This document shows, in pieces, positions 37,344 through 45,334 of a DNA stretch of 64,000 bases (its first letter is position 1; each line of letters opens with the position of its first letter). The translations under genes and the position numbers were made by a program. This DNA comes from CBDAMZ01 sp965197375 (GTDB lineage Bacteria > Acidobacteriota > Vicinamibacteria > Vicinamibacterales > UBA8438). The stretch covers positions 278,408 to 342,407 of the forward strand of contig CBDAMZ010000008.1 of assembly GCA_965197375.1 (NCBI GenBank), read 5' to 3'. The notes under the pieces were generated by a model that had not been told where the DNA came from, did not search any database, and saw only the letters and a list, made by a program, of their open reading frames with translations.

Positions 37344-38117
37344 ATGGAAGACAACCTTGAGTTCTTCGAGTTGAAGTATGCCGCCGCTCGGGCAAGAGCC
37401 GCTCGCCGCGTCGAGGAAGCCGCGTTGGGCGAGACCGTCGGCCTGAACGGCTACACGACCACAGCCGAAGCTCAGACACTATGCGAGCACCTGGGTCTCA
37501 AAGCCAGGACCACGCTGCTGGACGTCGGGGCGGGCCAAGGCTGGCCCGGCTCACACGTCGCCGAGATGACTGGTTGTCGCCTCGTCTCTACCGACATTCC
37601 CTGGGAAGCGTTGCTTGTGGCCCAGCTTCGGCGCGAGACCGCTGTAGTCCAGGCTCGTGGCGGCTCGCTTCCTTTTCGTAGTGACAGCTTCGACGCCATC
37701 GTCCACGCCGACGTGCTTTGTTGAATTACGGACAAGCTCTCCGTGCTGCGAGAGTGTAACCGGGTCCTCAAGCCAGGGGGGTGCATCGCCGGATACGTCA
37801 TCCACATCCCGACCGGCCTCACCGAGGCCCAAGAGCGTCGAGCGGCAGACTTGGGACCATCCGACGTTACGGCCTCGACCTTACCCGAAGTGCTCACTCA
37901 GGCCGCCGGACTAACCGTCGTGGTCAAGGAGGACGCCACGGATGTATTCCGCACGACATGCGCGGCGCTCGTCGCTGCCCGTAGAGATCTGGAAGACGAG
38001 CTGCGCGCCGACGAAGGCGACGACTTCTACGAAGAAGAACGGCGCGAGAAGAACGCGATGCTGCAGGGGATCGACGAAGGCATTCTCTGCCGGTCTCTGG
38101 TCGTGGCGAACAAATAG
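37344..38117 (+). CDS. Candidate selenoprotein: SAM-dependent methyltransferase with in-frame TGA
   Basis: A 257-residue class I methyltransferase if TGA 37722-37724 is read through as selenocysteine. Motif I is LLDVGAGQGWPGSHVA near residue 62; STDIPWEALLVAQL follows; then HADVLC-U-ITDKLSVLREC and VLKPGGCIAGYV. The frame, codon use and family similarity continue across the TGA without a shift. From memory, relatives carry a cysteine or similar residue just there (DVLCC-type). A hairpin with loop CGTGC begins exactly 17 bases after the TGA. ATG 37344 follows GGGA and fits relatives better than ATG 37302. Substrate unknown. The alternative is a simple nonsense mutation. Confidence 0.72.
37729..37762 (+). 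promoter_or_regulatory. SECIS-like hairpin after the methyltransferase TGA
   Basis: CGG/CCG, ACA/TGT and CTCTC/GAGAG pair with two small symmetric bulges. The apical loop starts CGTGC at 37742, 17 bases after the TGA. Loop GU and spacing match bacterial SECIS elements bound by SelB (E. coli fdhF has the same 17-base spacing, from memory). Confidence 0.65.
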
Positions 38118-38126
38118 AACGAGCGG

Positions 38127-38205
38127 GTCACTGGGACGCCGCGCACCCGCGGTAACCCCCGTCCCCGTTGAACCGCCCGTTGCTTCGCGGTAGGCTTGTT
38201 GCACG
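38127..38205. repeat. Dispersed repeat, leader plus B type
   Basis: GGGACGCCGCGCACCCGC, then TAACCCCCGTCCCCGTTGAA and a short hairpin ACCGC/GCGGT followed by AGGCTTG. It lies directly between the methyltransferase stop and the next small gene. Confidence 0.75.
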
Positions 38206-38260
38206 TTGGTGTGAGCCATGAAATTCCAAGGGGTGCGAATAATTATCTGCCGGTTAGTCG

Positions 38261-38612
38261 TATGATCTATCGAGTGATCGCGCGATTCAGAATTGAGACG
38301 GCCGTCGAGCTGCGTCGCCGACTGGACGACGGCTCAATCGCTGCTCAGCAGCCTGACGGCCAGGAGATTGTTGCCTCGCTGTACCGCGCCGTAGTTGCCG
38401 GCACGGACGAGGTGCGGTGGAGTGAGATGCGCTTCTGTGACCCGCCGCTTGCTCATGAGCGTGCGACCGTCCTCGATCACTACTTCGACGGTATTGACAC
38501 CGAACCCATCGAGTACTATGAGCGATACGTCGGCGAGCCGTTCGTGGAGCATCTTCAGAAATTGCAAGAGGACAATTCTAGGCGCACTGTAGGACGCTCC
38601 CCACCCGCGTAA
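38261..38612 (+). CDS. Conserved hypothetical protein in the repeat-flanked island
   Basis: 117 residues from ATG 38261. An N-terminal ferredoxin-like beta-alpha start, MIYRVIARFRIETAVELRRR, leads to LDDGSIAAQQPDGQEIV and VRWSEMRFCDPPLAHERATV, ending with a helix-rich YYERYVGEPFVEHLQKLQED. It is soluble and acidic. I do not recognise the family. Hairpin repeats lie on both sides (38127 and 38595), the second overlapping its last codons, so it behaves like a single-gene cargo unit. Confidence 0.6.
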
Positions 38613-38660
38613 TCCCTAACCCGTCCCCGTTGAACTGCCCGCCGCGCCGCAGTAGGAGGC
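38595..38660. repeat. Dispersed repeat, B type
   Basis: Carries CCCACCCGCGTAATCCCTAA, CCCGTCCCCGTTGAACTGCC and GCCGCAGTAGGAGGC. It overlaps the stop region of the preceding gene and precedes the ArsC-family gene by 80 bases. Confidence 0.65.
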
Positions 38661-38739
38661 AGCTGAGGATACGGCTTTGCTGACCTGACTGCGCATCCGA
38701 GACAGTTGTGTCTGCTCGAAGTGACGTATGATCCAGGGT

Positions 38740-39093
38740 ATGGCTAAGGTCCAAATTTTTCACAACAAGCATTGAAACTCGTCGGTCAATGCCGTGCGCA
38801 TTGCTGACGAATTGGGAGTGGAGTTCGACGAGGTGAACTACATGCAGTCTCCCCCGGATGCTGAGACATTACGGGCGATCATCGCCAAGCTCGAAGATCC
38901 TCCTACGGCGCTGGTCCGTCGTGACTCAAAGTTTAGGAAGCTGGAACTCGGGGACGCCGATGTGGCGACCGAAGATCAGGTCGTCGATATTCTGGTGAAG
39001 CACAAGCAGTTGTTACAGCGGCCGCTGGTCGTGACCGAGGACACCGCCATTATTGGTCGGCCCAAGGACCGCGTGCGAGCACTCCTAAGCTAA
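38740..39093 (+). CDS. Candidate selenoprotein: ArsC-family reductase with Sec at the catalytic position
   Basis: 117 residues with TGA 38773-38775 read as selenocysteine. The start reads MAKVQIFHNKH-U-NSSVNAVRIADELG; ArsC/Spx proteins have HNPxCSKSR here, so the TGA falls precisely on the catalytic cysteine and no other cysteine is near. Downstream family features are intact: a region matching the ArsC substrate arginine (LVRRDSKFRKL) and the end QRPLVVTEDTAIIGRPKDRV. A stable hairpin with loop CGTGC starts 17 bases after the TGA. It probably reduces arsenate or another oxidised substrate with glutaredoxin or thioredoxin. A nonsense mutation at just this codon in an otherwise intact gene is much less likely. 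Confidence 0.83.
38780..38809 (+). promoter_or_regulatory. SECIS-like hairpin after the ArsC TGA
   Basis: CGTC/GACG and CAATGC/GCATTG pair with a small internal loop (GGT against CT). The apical loop is CGTGC at 38793-38797, beginning 17 bases after the TGA. It lies within the coding frame, as bacterial SECIS elements do. Confidence 0.72.
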
Positions 39094-39174
39094 ACCTCGC
39101 GGGTCACGCCGATTAGCTCTTTCTCACTGTCAACAGCCGTTGTCGTGTGTCTACTGGAATCGACTCCAGTCGAC

Positions 39175-40447
39175 TCACTTCAGGGCACCAGCCTCTCCCT
39201 TAGCAACGTCCATGATCAATCGCGTCAGCAAATACAGTCGTGGTCCGATGGAAGCAAGTTCGACATATTCCGCATTGTTTGAGTGCGCACCGAACCCTTC
39301 AAGGCCCATCCCTTCAATGACCGGGGCTTCTGTCTCCAGTGCGGCAAACGCCGCGTCGGTCCCGCCACCTGAAGCTTCCTCATTCGCAGTCAACTCGCGA
39401 CCCATTTCTCGATAGATACGCTGCGCGTGCCGAGCAAGCGCCCGAGATGTGTCGGTCGCTTTCAGCGGCGGCCGACGGCGTTCGAAAATTAAGTCAAGCT
39501 CCGTGCCTTCAATGAGTTTTCGAGTAACCCGCTGGTTTACCTCGGCCTCAATCCGGTCAAAATCTTCTATCGAAAGCGCCCGCACATCCACGGTGGCCTG
39601 AGCCTCAGCCGGGATCACGTTCCGTGTGTTACCGGCTTGAGCTAGGGTCCAGTTCATCTTCAAACCCGTCGACGGACCTGAAAGGTCACGGGTTTGCATC
39701 ATCTGGTGAGCTAGTTCGTAAAGTGCGTTGCGACCCTGTTCCGGAGCCGAACCAGCGTGGGAGGCGCGTCCACGCACCGTTAGCTTGAACGCACCGATGC
39801 CTGAGGTCGTCAATCGGACGCGATCACGACCGCCGCCCTCGCAAGAAAACACTGCGTCATGTTCGCTACCGAGTCTCGTTATTAGTGACCGTGAACCCGG
39901 AGAGCTCACTTCTTCATCCGCGTTAATCAAAACCGTGATGAGTCCATAGTCCAGAAAGTTTAGTGCGTTGAGTGTGGCTAACGTATGAATGATCAAGGCA
40001 ACACCGTGTTTGTCATCAGCAATGCCCAAACCGAAAGCTCGGCCACCCTCAATTCTGAACGGCTGCTCAGCAAGCATGCCCTTGAGATACACTGTGTCCA
40101 TGTGTGCCAAGAGCAGGATTCGCCGACCGCCCGCGCCTCTAAACCGGGCGACGACGCTTCGCCCAATCTGGTCAGGCGTGTCCTGCATCGAATAAATCAT
40201 TGGCCGGACCCACAAATTCAACATCGCCTCCCAGTTCCTCCAAACGGTCAGCGATGACACCGGCAATCGTCGAAAGTCCTTCGAAATCTCGACTTCCTGA
40301 CTCGATCGAAACAAGTTCCTTCATGGTCTCGATCAACGGCTCCCGCTGGCGTTGCACCTCTTTTAAAACTGGTCGATCAACCTGAGCGTGAACCGGCCCG
40401 GCCACTAGAACGAAAACACCTAGCATCATCGAGGCGATAGATCTCAT
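39175..40447 (-). pseudogene. M20 family peptidase (carboxypeptidase G2-like) with one frameshift
   Basis: The first frame (ATG 40447) has a signal peptide ending VHAQ and the start of an M20 domain (PLIETMKELVSIESGSRD). A second frame from about 40195 continues at YSMQDTPDQIGRSVVARFRG and holds the zinc-site motifs LLLAHMDTVY, FGLGIADDKHG, NADEEVSSPGS and the C-terminal GGGTDAAFAALE. Length and order fit a secreted glutamate carboxypeptidase-type enzyme. One indel near 40195 separates the frames. It is the only minus-strand gene in this part of the island. Confidence 0.8.
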
Positions 40448-40527
40448 ATCGGCTGTCTCTCAAGAAAATGGGAAGAATAGAGTGAGTCCATACGGCAATC
40501 ACATAATGCTGCGGCGACTTGCCATGT

Positions 40528-40911
40528 ATGATACGGAGCGTGGGTGCCACTTGGTTCGCCGCCGGTGCGGTGATGTGTGGATTAGGAGTGCTTCTGGGAG
40601 CCTTTGGCGCCCACGGACTCCGAGACCGCGTGACACCTGAGATGCTGGCCGTTTTCGAAACCGGCGTACGGTACCACTTGGTCCACGGGCTGGCACTACT
40701 TGCAGTGGCCTGGGCCACGACACGGTGGCCTAACACTTGGATTACTGCCTCGGGGTGGCTGTTTGTGGCGGGAATCGTGATTTTTTCTGGAAGCCTGTAT
40801 CTGCTGTCCATCACCGGTGTTCGTTGGCTCGGCGCCATCACTCCGATTGGAGGTCTTTGTTTCGTAGCTGGATGGCTCATCCTTGCTCTCAGTGCTATGC
40901 GTACACCTTAA
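40528..40911 (+). CDS. DUF423 family small membrane protein
   Basis: 127 residues with four helices. The N-terminal signature WFAAGAVMCGLGVLLGAFGA followed by HGL and VFETGVRYHLVHGLALLAVA is diagnostic of DUF423 (YgdD-like) proteins, and TPIGGLCFVAGWLILALSA closes the fold. It sits in the inner membrane; function unknown. ATG 40528 is favoured over TTG 40519. Its start is 80 bases from the divergent M20 gene. Confidence 0.85.
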   Translation: MIRSVGATWFAAGAVMCGLGVLLGAFGAHGLRDRVTPEMLAVFETGVRYHLVHGLALLAVAWATTRWPNTWITASGWLFVAGIVIFSGSLYLLSITGVRWLGAITPIGGLCFVAGWLILALSAMRTP

Positions 40912-40962
40912 AAGACTAACGCTAATCCTTGACACCCCGTGTAGGCAGCTCGTCGAGCTGGG

Positions 40963-41199
40963 GTGCCACACGGGGTCCACATTCTGCGACATACGTTCTG
41001 TTCGCATTTGGCGATGCGGGGCGGGTCAGCGCGGTCGATACAGGAACTGGCGGGTCACCAGAATTTGGCGACCACACAGCGGTACATGCACCTGACTCCA
41101 GCTACGTTAGAGGCGACGATCAGGTTGCTGAATCAACCAATCGACGTCCCCACTGTTGGAGACATATTGGAGACGGAGCGATCCCAGATGACTAACTGA
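40963..41199 (+). pseudogene. Tyrosine recombinase (integrase), C-terminal stump
   Basis: The 78 codons encode only the catalytic C-terminus: HILRHTFCSHLAMRG (H-x-x-R box), IQELAGHQNLATTQRYMHL (conserved His and the nucleophilic Tyr). The N-terminal DNA-binding part and the first arginine are missing. It resembles phage/XerC-like integrases more than integron integrases, since no IntI-specific insertion is visible. It ends 24 bases before the second tRNA/tmRNA-like repeat, the usual place of an integrase beside its attachment site. Confidence 0.8.
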
Positions 41200-41222
41200 C
41201 TGACAGTACAAGAGTTAAATGG

Positions 41223-41534
41223 TGGGAGGCGGCGGGAGTCGAACCCGTGTGGCACGTTTCTTTAACACAGTGATCGCGTGTGACTTCTGGGTTTAACTGG
41301 TTTTATTTCAGTCGCTTACATCGAGTTTCGTGTCCACATACGTACTCCTGAATATACGTGAATCGACCCCGGTCGTGGAGAGCTGACGGAGAGATGAATC
41401 AAAGCGCGCTAATCACGAGACACACTAACTGTCGCTGTAGAAAACAGGACTGAAGCAATGCCGTTTCGACCCGGCCAGTCAGGGAACCCGCTCGGACGAC
41501 CCAAGGGGTCATGCAACAAGACCAGGCGTGCCGT
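41223..41534. repeat. Direct repeat copy 2: tRNA/tmRNA-like 3' end plus start of a DUF5681 gene
   Basis: Second copy of the segment at 35593-35907. At 41223-41250 the minus strand gives GGGTTCGACTCCCGCCGCC then TCCCACCA, a tRNA/tmRNA-type T-arm and acceptor with an intact GGG/CCC stem; tmRNA ends look much like this. No matching 5' half is present within 400 bases, so it is a fragment. With the integrase stump immediately upstream it reads as an attachment site. Confidence 0.75.
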
Positions 41535-41758
41535 ACGGGAGTGGGCCACGGGCATCGTGGAAGACCCCAAGGTGCAAGCCCGCTTTACTGGCCGATGCGC
41601 AGGCGGGGAAACTCCATCCGTCGGTGCTAACGGTGTTGATGACCTACGCCTATGGGCGTCCGAACCTTCGGGACATGGCGGAACCGGAGACGCCCATCAC
41701 CATTGAGTTGAACGTTCCGAAGCCCCCGGGCGTGATGCGTACGGACTCGACGGGCTGA
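41458..41758 (+). pseudogene. DUF5681 (terminase small subunit-like) gene with a frameshift
   Basis: Starts MPFRPGQSGNPLGRPKGSCN and continues RAVREWATGIVEDPKVQARF; near 41585 the frame must change to continue LLADAQAGKLHPSVLTVLMT and YAYGRP. Together they make about 100 residues of a DUF5681 protein. One indel separates the two parts. This is the more complete of two copies and marks phage- or transposon-derived DNA. Confidence 0.72.
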
Positions 41759-41763
41759 TCCCG

Positions 41764-41835
41764 ACACTGTCCCCTACGCGGTGCATCCGAGCCGTCCCCG
41801 TCGAACTGCCCGGCCCGCCGCGCTAGGCTAGAGAC
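41764..41835. repeat. Dispersed repeat, B type with linker
   Basis: CCTACGCGGTGCATCCGAGC, CCGTCCCCGTCGAACTGCCC and GCGCTAGGCTAG. The same linker and B end occur in the composite copies at 56.9 and 63.1 kb. It is followed at 41840 by CACCGTTCGTTGTTGTGGT and a GGAGGA ribosome site, exactly as at 63191. Confidence 0.75.
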
Positions 41836-41867
41836 CTCACCGTTCGTTGTTGTGGTAGGAGGAGGCT

Positions 41868-41969
41868 ATGACCGGTCGCTACACACATCTCATCGCAGTC
41901 GCCATTGTCATCATGGCGTTCAGTGCGCCGATCTACATGCAGCAAGTGCCACTCGCCGTTCGTGTATGA
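41868..41969 (+). CDS. 33-residue leader peptide coupled to the EamA transporter
   Basis: ATG 41868 follows a strong ribosome site (AGGAGGAGG, 6-7 bases upstream). It encodes 33 residues with one hydrophobic stretch (LIAVAIVIMAFSAPIYM), and its TGA overlaps the transporter ATG (ATGA). The transporter itself has no good ribosome site, so translation is probably coupled. The same upstream module with a diverged 14-codon reading frame occurs at 63220. It may be a small membrane peptide or only a coupling device. Confidence 0.5.
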   Translation: MTGRYTHLIAVAIVIMAFSAPIYMQQVPLAVRV

Positions 41970-42871
41970 AACTCGGGCTCGCGCTGACGCTGACCACCGC
42001 TGCGTGCTGGGGCGTGCTGCCAATCGCGCTCAAGCTCGCGTTGCAGGGTATGGACCCGGTGACCATCACGTGGTACCGCTTCACTGTGGCGGCACTCGTC
42101 CTCGGCACCATCCTGGCGGTGACCGGAGGTTTACCGACGCTGCACTCGCTGAGCCGCCGCATCTGGCTGCTGCTCGCTCTCGCGACCGCCGGCCTGACCG
42201 GCAACTACGTGCTCTACCTCGTCGCGTTGTCGCACACGACGCCCAGCGTCGCCCAGATCGTGATCCAGCTCGCGCCAGTGTTTCTACTGCTCGGCGGATT
42301 AATCGTCTTCAGAGAAAGATTCTCCGCCCGGCAGTGGGCTGGTTTTGCGCTCCTAATGCTGGGTCTGGCCCTCTTTTTTAACCGGCGCCTTCCAGAGGTC
42401 TTGAATCTGTCGACCGACACCGGGCTGAGTGTCGCCCTGCTCTTCTTGGCCGCGATCGTGTGGGCAGCATATGGCCTAGCACAGAAGCAGTTGACAAAAC
42501 ACCTCAGGCCGCAGCAAATCCTGTGGTTAGTGTACCTGGGTGCCGTCCTAGTGCTGTTTCCGGCAGCCTCGCTCGCAAAGGTGAGTGACCTCGATGCGCT
42601 GCAGCTCTGGATGCTGGTCTTTTGCTGTGTAAACACCCTGATCGCCTACGGCGCGTTCGCCGAGGCGCCGAAGCACTGGGAAGTGTCGCGGATCGGCGCG
42701 GTACTGGCGTTGGCGCCGCTGTTCACGCTTACATGCGTGTGGTGCGTGGAACGGTTCGTCCCAGGGCTGTTGGATCCTGAAGGACTCAATGCCTTGAACA
42801 TGTTCGGCGCACTGCTGGTGGTCGGTGGTTCGGGCGTCTGCGCGCTCAGCGCGGCAAGCGCACACGCCTAA
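41966..42871 (+). CDS. EamA/DMT superfamily permease
   Basis: 301 residues with ten hydrophobic helices in two EamA repeats of five. The first begins LALTLTTAACWGVLPIALKL, with ITWYRFTVAALVLGTILA; the second begins LLFLAAIVWAAYGLAQKQL. It probably exports or exchanges a metabolite at the inner membrane. ATG 41966 was chosen because it overlaps the upstream leader stop and starts the first helix; a longer frame upstream has no membrane character. Confidence 0.85.
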   Translation: MKLGLALTLTTAACWGVLPIALKLALQGMDPVTITWYRFTVAALVLGTILAVTGGLPTLHSLSRRIWLLLALATAGLTGNYVLYLVALSHTTPSVAQIVIQLAPVFLLLGGLIVFRERFSARQWAGFALLMLGLALFFNRRLPEVLNLSTDTGLSVALLFLAAIVWAAYGLAQKQLTKHLRPQQILWLVYLGAVLVLFPAASLAKVSDLDALQLWMLVFCCVNTLIAYGAFAEAPKHWEVSRIGAVLALAPLFTLTCVWCVERFVPGLLDPEGLNALNMFGALLVVGGSGVCALSAASAHA

Positions 42872-43035
42872 CGCCTCGCCCCCCGCTACCCACCGCCGGC
42901 AGTAGGGACTGACCGCTATTAAACGGCTGTAATCTGTTACAAAAAAAGACATTCGGCATGCCTGCCTGCGCTCAATACCACGTTTATTCCCACATTGAAA
43001 CCACACCTGAGACGCGACAGCATCCGACACAGCTC

Positions 43036-43099
43036 GACTAACCCCCGTCCCCGTTGAACCGCTACTTGTGTAGCGGGCTACAAAAGTCAGTAGCCTCTC
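43036..43099. repeat. Dispersed hairpin repeat, A type
   Basis: CTAACCCCCGTCCCCGTTGA, ACCGCTACTTGTGTAGC, then GGCTACAAAAGTCAGTAGCC. The stem pairs over 13 or more positions with the same bulged right arm as other A copies. The 160 bases before it (42872-43035) hold a weak B-like piece and nothing else I can name. Confidence 0.75.
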
Positions 43100-43102
43100 A
43101 TT

Positions 43103-43195
43103 TTCAAGGAGCTGGACGAGCGATATCGCAACAGTAAGTTCATCCTGACGATCCGTGAAGATGAATCCTGGTCGAGAAGCAATCTAAATCATTTT
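43103..43195 (+). pseudogene. Sulfotransferase-like gene fragment
   Basis: One frame reads FKELDERYRNSKFILTIRED then ESWSRSNLNHFG, which matches the PAPS-binding second motif region of bacterial sulfotransferases. Both ends of the gene are missing: the hairpin repeat abuts its 5' side and unrelated sequence follows. From 43196 to 43455 I see no gene. Confidence 0.45.
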
Positions 43196-43455
43196 GGAAG
43201 CGGTGACCTTGTCTCCTGTTCCACCGCCCGAATTCTAACGTTCGGGCTGGCTCGGTTTAAGGGGGCAAGGTCAGTTGGGTTCCGTCTCCACGTCACGATA
43301 ACGGATAGTCGCACTGGCCAGACAAGCCCTGGGGATGGCGATGGCCATCGCCTAGTCTCCTGGACCAGCGGGTACGCGACGGCGCGTAGCGAAGCCATCT
43401 GTCGAGGAGCCGGATGCGGCAGAACCCGCACGTCCAGATCTGTGGGGGGCCAGGG

Positions 43456-43743
43456 TCAGCAACGACCCTGGCCTACCCGACCGTTGATCGTCACGAAGAC
43501 TTCATCCAGGAACCACGCGTCTCCAAGTCGACCTTGTCGTCGCTTCAACTTCCAAGCGTAATCGGGGCCGAACTTCCCGCACCACTGGCGAACGGTTTCG
43601 TATGACACGATGATGCCTCGTTCGGCCAGCAAATCCTCAACATCCCGGAAGCTCTGGCAGTATCTGTGGTAGAGCCAGACGGCATGGCTGATGATTTCGG
43701 GCGGAAAGCGATGCCTCAGGTAGCGGGATCGGCGAGTGTTCAT
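43456..43743 (-). pseudogene. IS6 family transposase, N-terminal fragment
   Basis: 95 codons from ATG 43743. The sequence RHRFPPEIISHAVWLYHRYC, QSFRDVEDLLAERGIIVSYE and LGDAWFLDEVFVTING is typical of IS6-family transposases up to just after the first catalytic Asp (DEVF). The remaining two thirds with the other DDE residues are missing. No paired inverted repeats are evident. It marks the right edge of the repeat-rich island. Confidence 0.8.
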
Positions 43744-43981
43744 CCCGGCATTGTGCCGGGCGGAGAATTAACCTGACGATGCCCGACCGCCCCGGTCAGG
43801 GACGAGCTTCTGGCCGCCTGAGCAACAGTTGATGGCGGAAGCACCGAAACTTCTGGTACATTTACATTACTAGCGGATTCCCTGGTGCCGTCGGTCTCCG
43901 ATTGGGCTGTCCGATACTAGAGAGTCGTACGCCCTTGGAGGTCGTAGGGGATGAAGAGACGTGAGAGGGGGGACAGAGTCC

Positions 43982-44539
43982 ATGGGTCTCAGAAATCTCT
44001 TCGGTAAGAAGAAGAACGATAAGGATGGGAACGTAGAGCCGGACCCGACCGCCGACCTCGTTCTCGGCAAGCTCAAGGTCGGCTATCTGGTGGATTACGA
44101 TCTGAAGACCTGGGAAGTGACGGGCCACTGCCGGTACGAATTCGACGGAAACATCGTGAAGGAGTGGGAGATTACGGCCGGAGGACGCGAGAAACGCTAC
44201 CTGGAGCTGGCCGACGGGCGCTGGTCCCTTTCAGAGAAGATCGTCATCGGCGCCATCGCAGGCGACATCCGGCGTCACATCCTTCGCGAGGAGGACCCGC
44301 CGAGCCGGGTCGTTCACAAGGGGAAGCAGTATCACTTCGACAGTTCCTGTGCAGGATATATGTTCCTCAACGACGAAGGTGCCGGCGAAGAGGTGATCCG
44401 CTGGGAGTTCCTAGACGAAGACGAAGAGAGTTTCCTGGGCATCGAGCAGTGGAGCGAGTCCGAGTTCGGGGCCGCGACCGGCTCCTTCGTCGAAGATTAC
44501 GAGTTCACGAGCATTCTCCCCGGGGGGGGCACGGACTGA
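43982..44539 (+). CDS. DUF4178 domain protein
   Basis: 185 residues from ATG 43982. After a basic N-terminus (LRNLFGKKKNDKDGN) come beta strands with LKVGYLVDYDLKTWEVTGHC and YEFDGNIVKEWEITAGG, the DUF4178 pattern. It is soluble. DUF4178 genes usually sit beside DUF350, SpeE-like and PspA genes, as here, so a role in envelope stress or membrane maintenance is inferred. It is first in a seven-gene plus-strand run. Confidence 0.8.
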   Translation: MGLRNLFGKKKNDKDGNVEPDPTADLVLGKLKVGYLVDYDLKTWEVTGHCRYEFDGNIVKEWEITAGGREKRYLELADGRWSLSEKIVIGAIAGDIRRHILREEDPPSRVVHKGKQYHFDSSCAGYMFLNDEGAGEEVIRWEFLDEDEESFLGIEQWSESEFGAATGSFVEDYEFTSILPGGGTD

Positions 44540-44617
44540 TGTTTCCTCCAGCAGGGTCGAAGTCTTACGCTACACTATAGCTGTATGCCTCTCCATAGTC
44601 TGGGGTGGGAAACGACC

Positions 44618-45316
44618 ATGAAAACTAGCCTTCGCTGGATCGTGTGGATCGGCCTCTCTCTCGTCGTCGCGGGCTGTGTCGCCGGCGACCCCCTCGAGCG
44701 ATTGCAGGGCGAGCTCGACCGTTACCCTGAGTACTCGGTCATCCTCGCGGACATGCGGGAGGAGGGAACGTTCTCGACCGACTATTGGCACCAATACCGG
44801 GTGACCACAGGCGAGAGGGAGGAAGGCTCTGACGATCTCATCTACGCCGAGAACATCCGAGATTGGGAACGGGTCGATCGCCGCACGTTCGCCAGATACC
44901 AGCCCCACCTCGGCATGGTGATTCTCTCGAAAGGCACGGACGGAAACGTCGATCATGACCAGCATCCACCCGGCTACCAGTACGTCGGCAACGACCGTTA
45001 CGGCCAGTGGCGAGGCGATGGGCGAGGTGGATCTTTTTGGGAGTTCTACGGCCGGTATGCCCTGATCAGCCACATGATCGGCGGCTTTGGGCGGCCCATC
45101 TATCGTAACGACTGGAATAGTTATCGCGACTTTCGAGGCCGTGGCCAACCCTACTTCGGCTCTGGCGCGCATGGCACGAATGGTGCGGTCACGAGACAGA
45201 GTAACCCCAATTTTTTCCGGCGCCAGGCAACACGGCAGCGCGTCCGGACCCAGGGATTTGGCAATCGCGTGCGCGGTCGTATGACAGGCGGCAGTGCCCG
45301 GGGGTTCGGCAAGTAG
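44618..45316 (+). CDS. Lipoprotein of the DUF4178/DUF350 cluster
   Basis: 232 residues with lipoprotein signal LSLVVAGCVAG (Cys near 19). The middle is acidic with aromatic residues (YPEYSVILADMREEG, YWHQYRVTTG). The C-terminal third is Gly-, Arg- and Asn-rich (GRGQPYFGSGAHGTNG, QSNPNFFRRQ) and probably disordered. Similar lipoproteins occur between DUF4178 and DUF350 genes. Function unknown; probably anchored in the envelope. Confidence 0.7.
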   Translation: MKTSLRWIVWIGLSLVVAGCVAGDPLERLQGELDRYPEYSVILADMREEGTFSTDYWHQYRVTTGEREEGSDDLIYAENIRDWERVDRRTFARYQPHLGMVILSKGTDGNVDHDQHPPGYQYVGNDRYGQWRGDGRGGSFWEFYGRYALISHMIGGFGRPIYRNDWNSYRDFRGRGQPYFGSGAHGTNGAVTRQSNPNFFRRQATRQRVRTQGFGNRVRGRMTGGSARGFGK

Positions 45317-45334
45317 CGTTACGGAAGGAGCATC

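Noticed and set aside
41223..41570. Complete tmRNA gene
   Set aside because: The 3' end is tmRNA-like, but no complementary 5' end or tag-peptide frame is found within 400 bases.
43189..43455. Rest of the IS6 element or a coding gene
   Set aside because: No frame continues the transposase and no inverted-repeat pair is seen; left unassigned.
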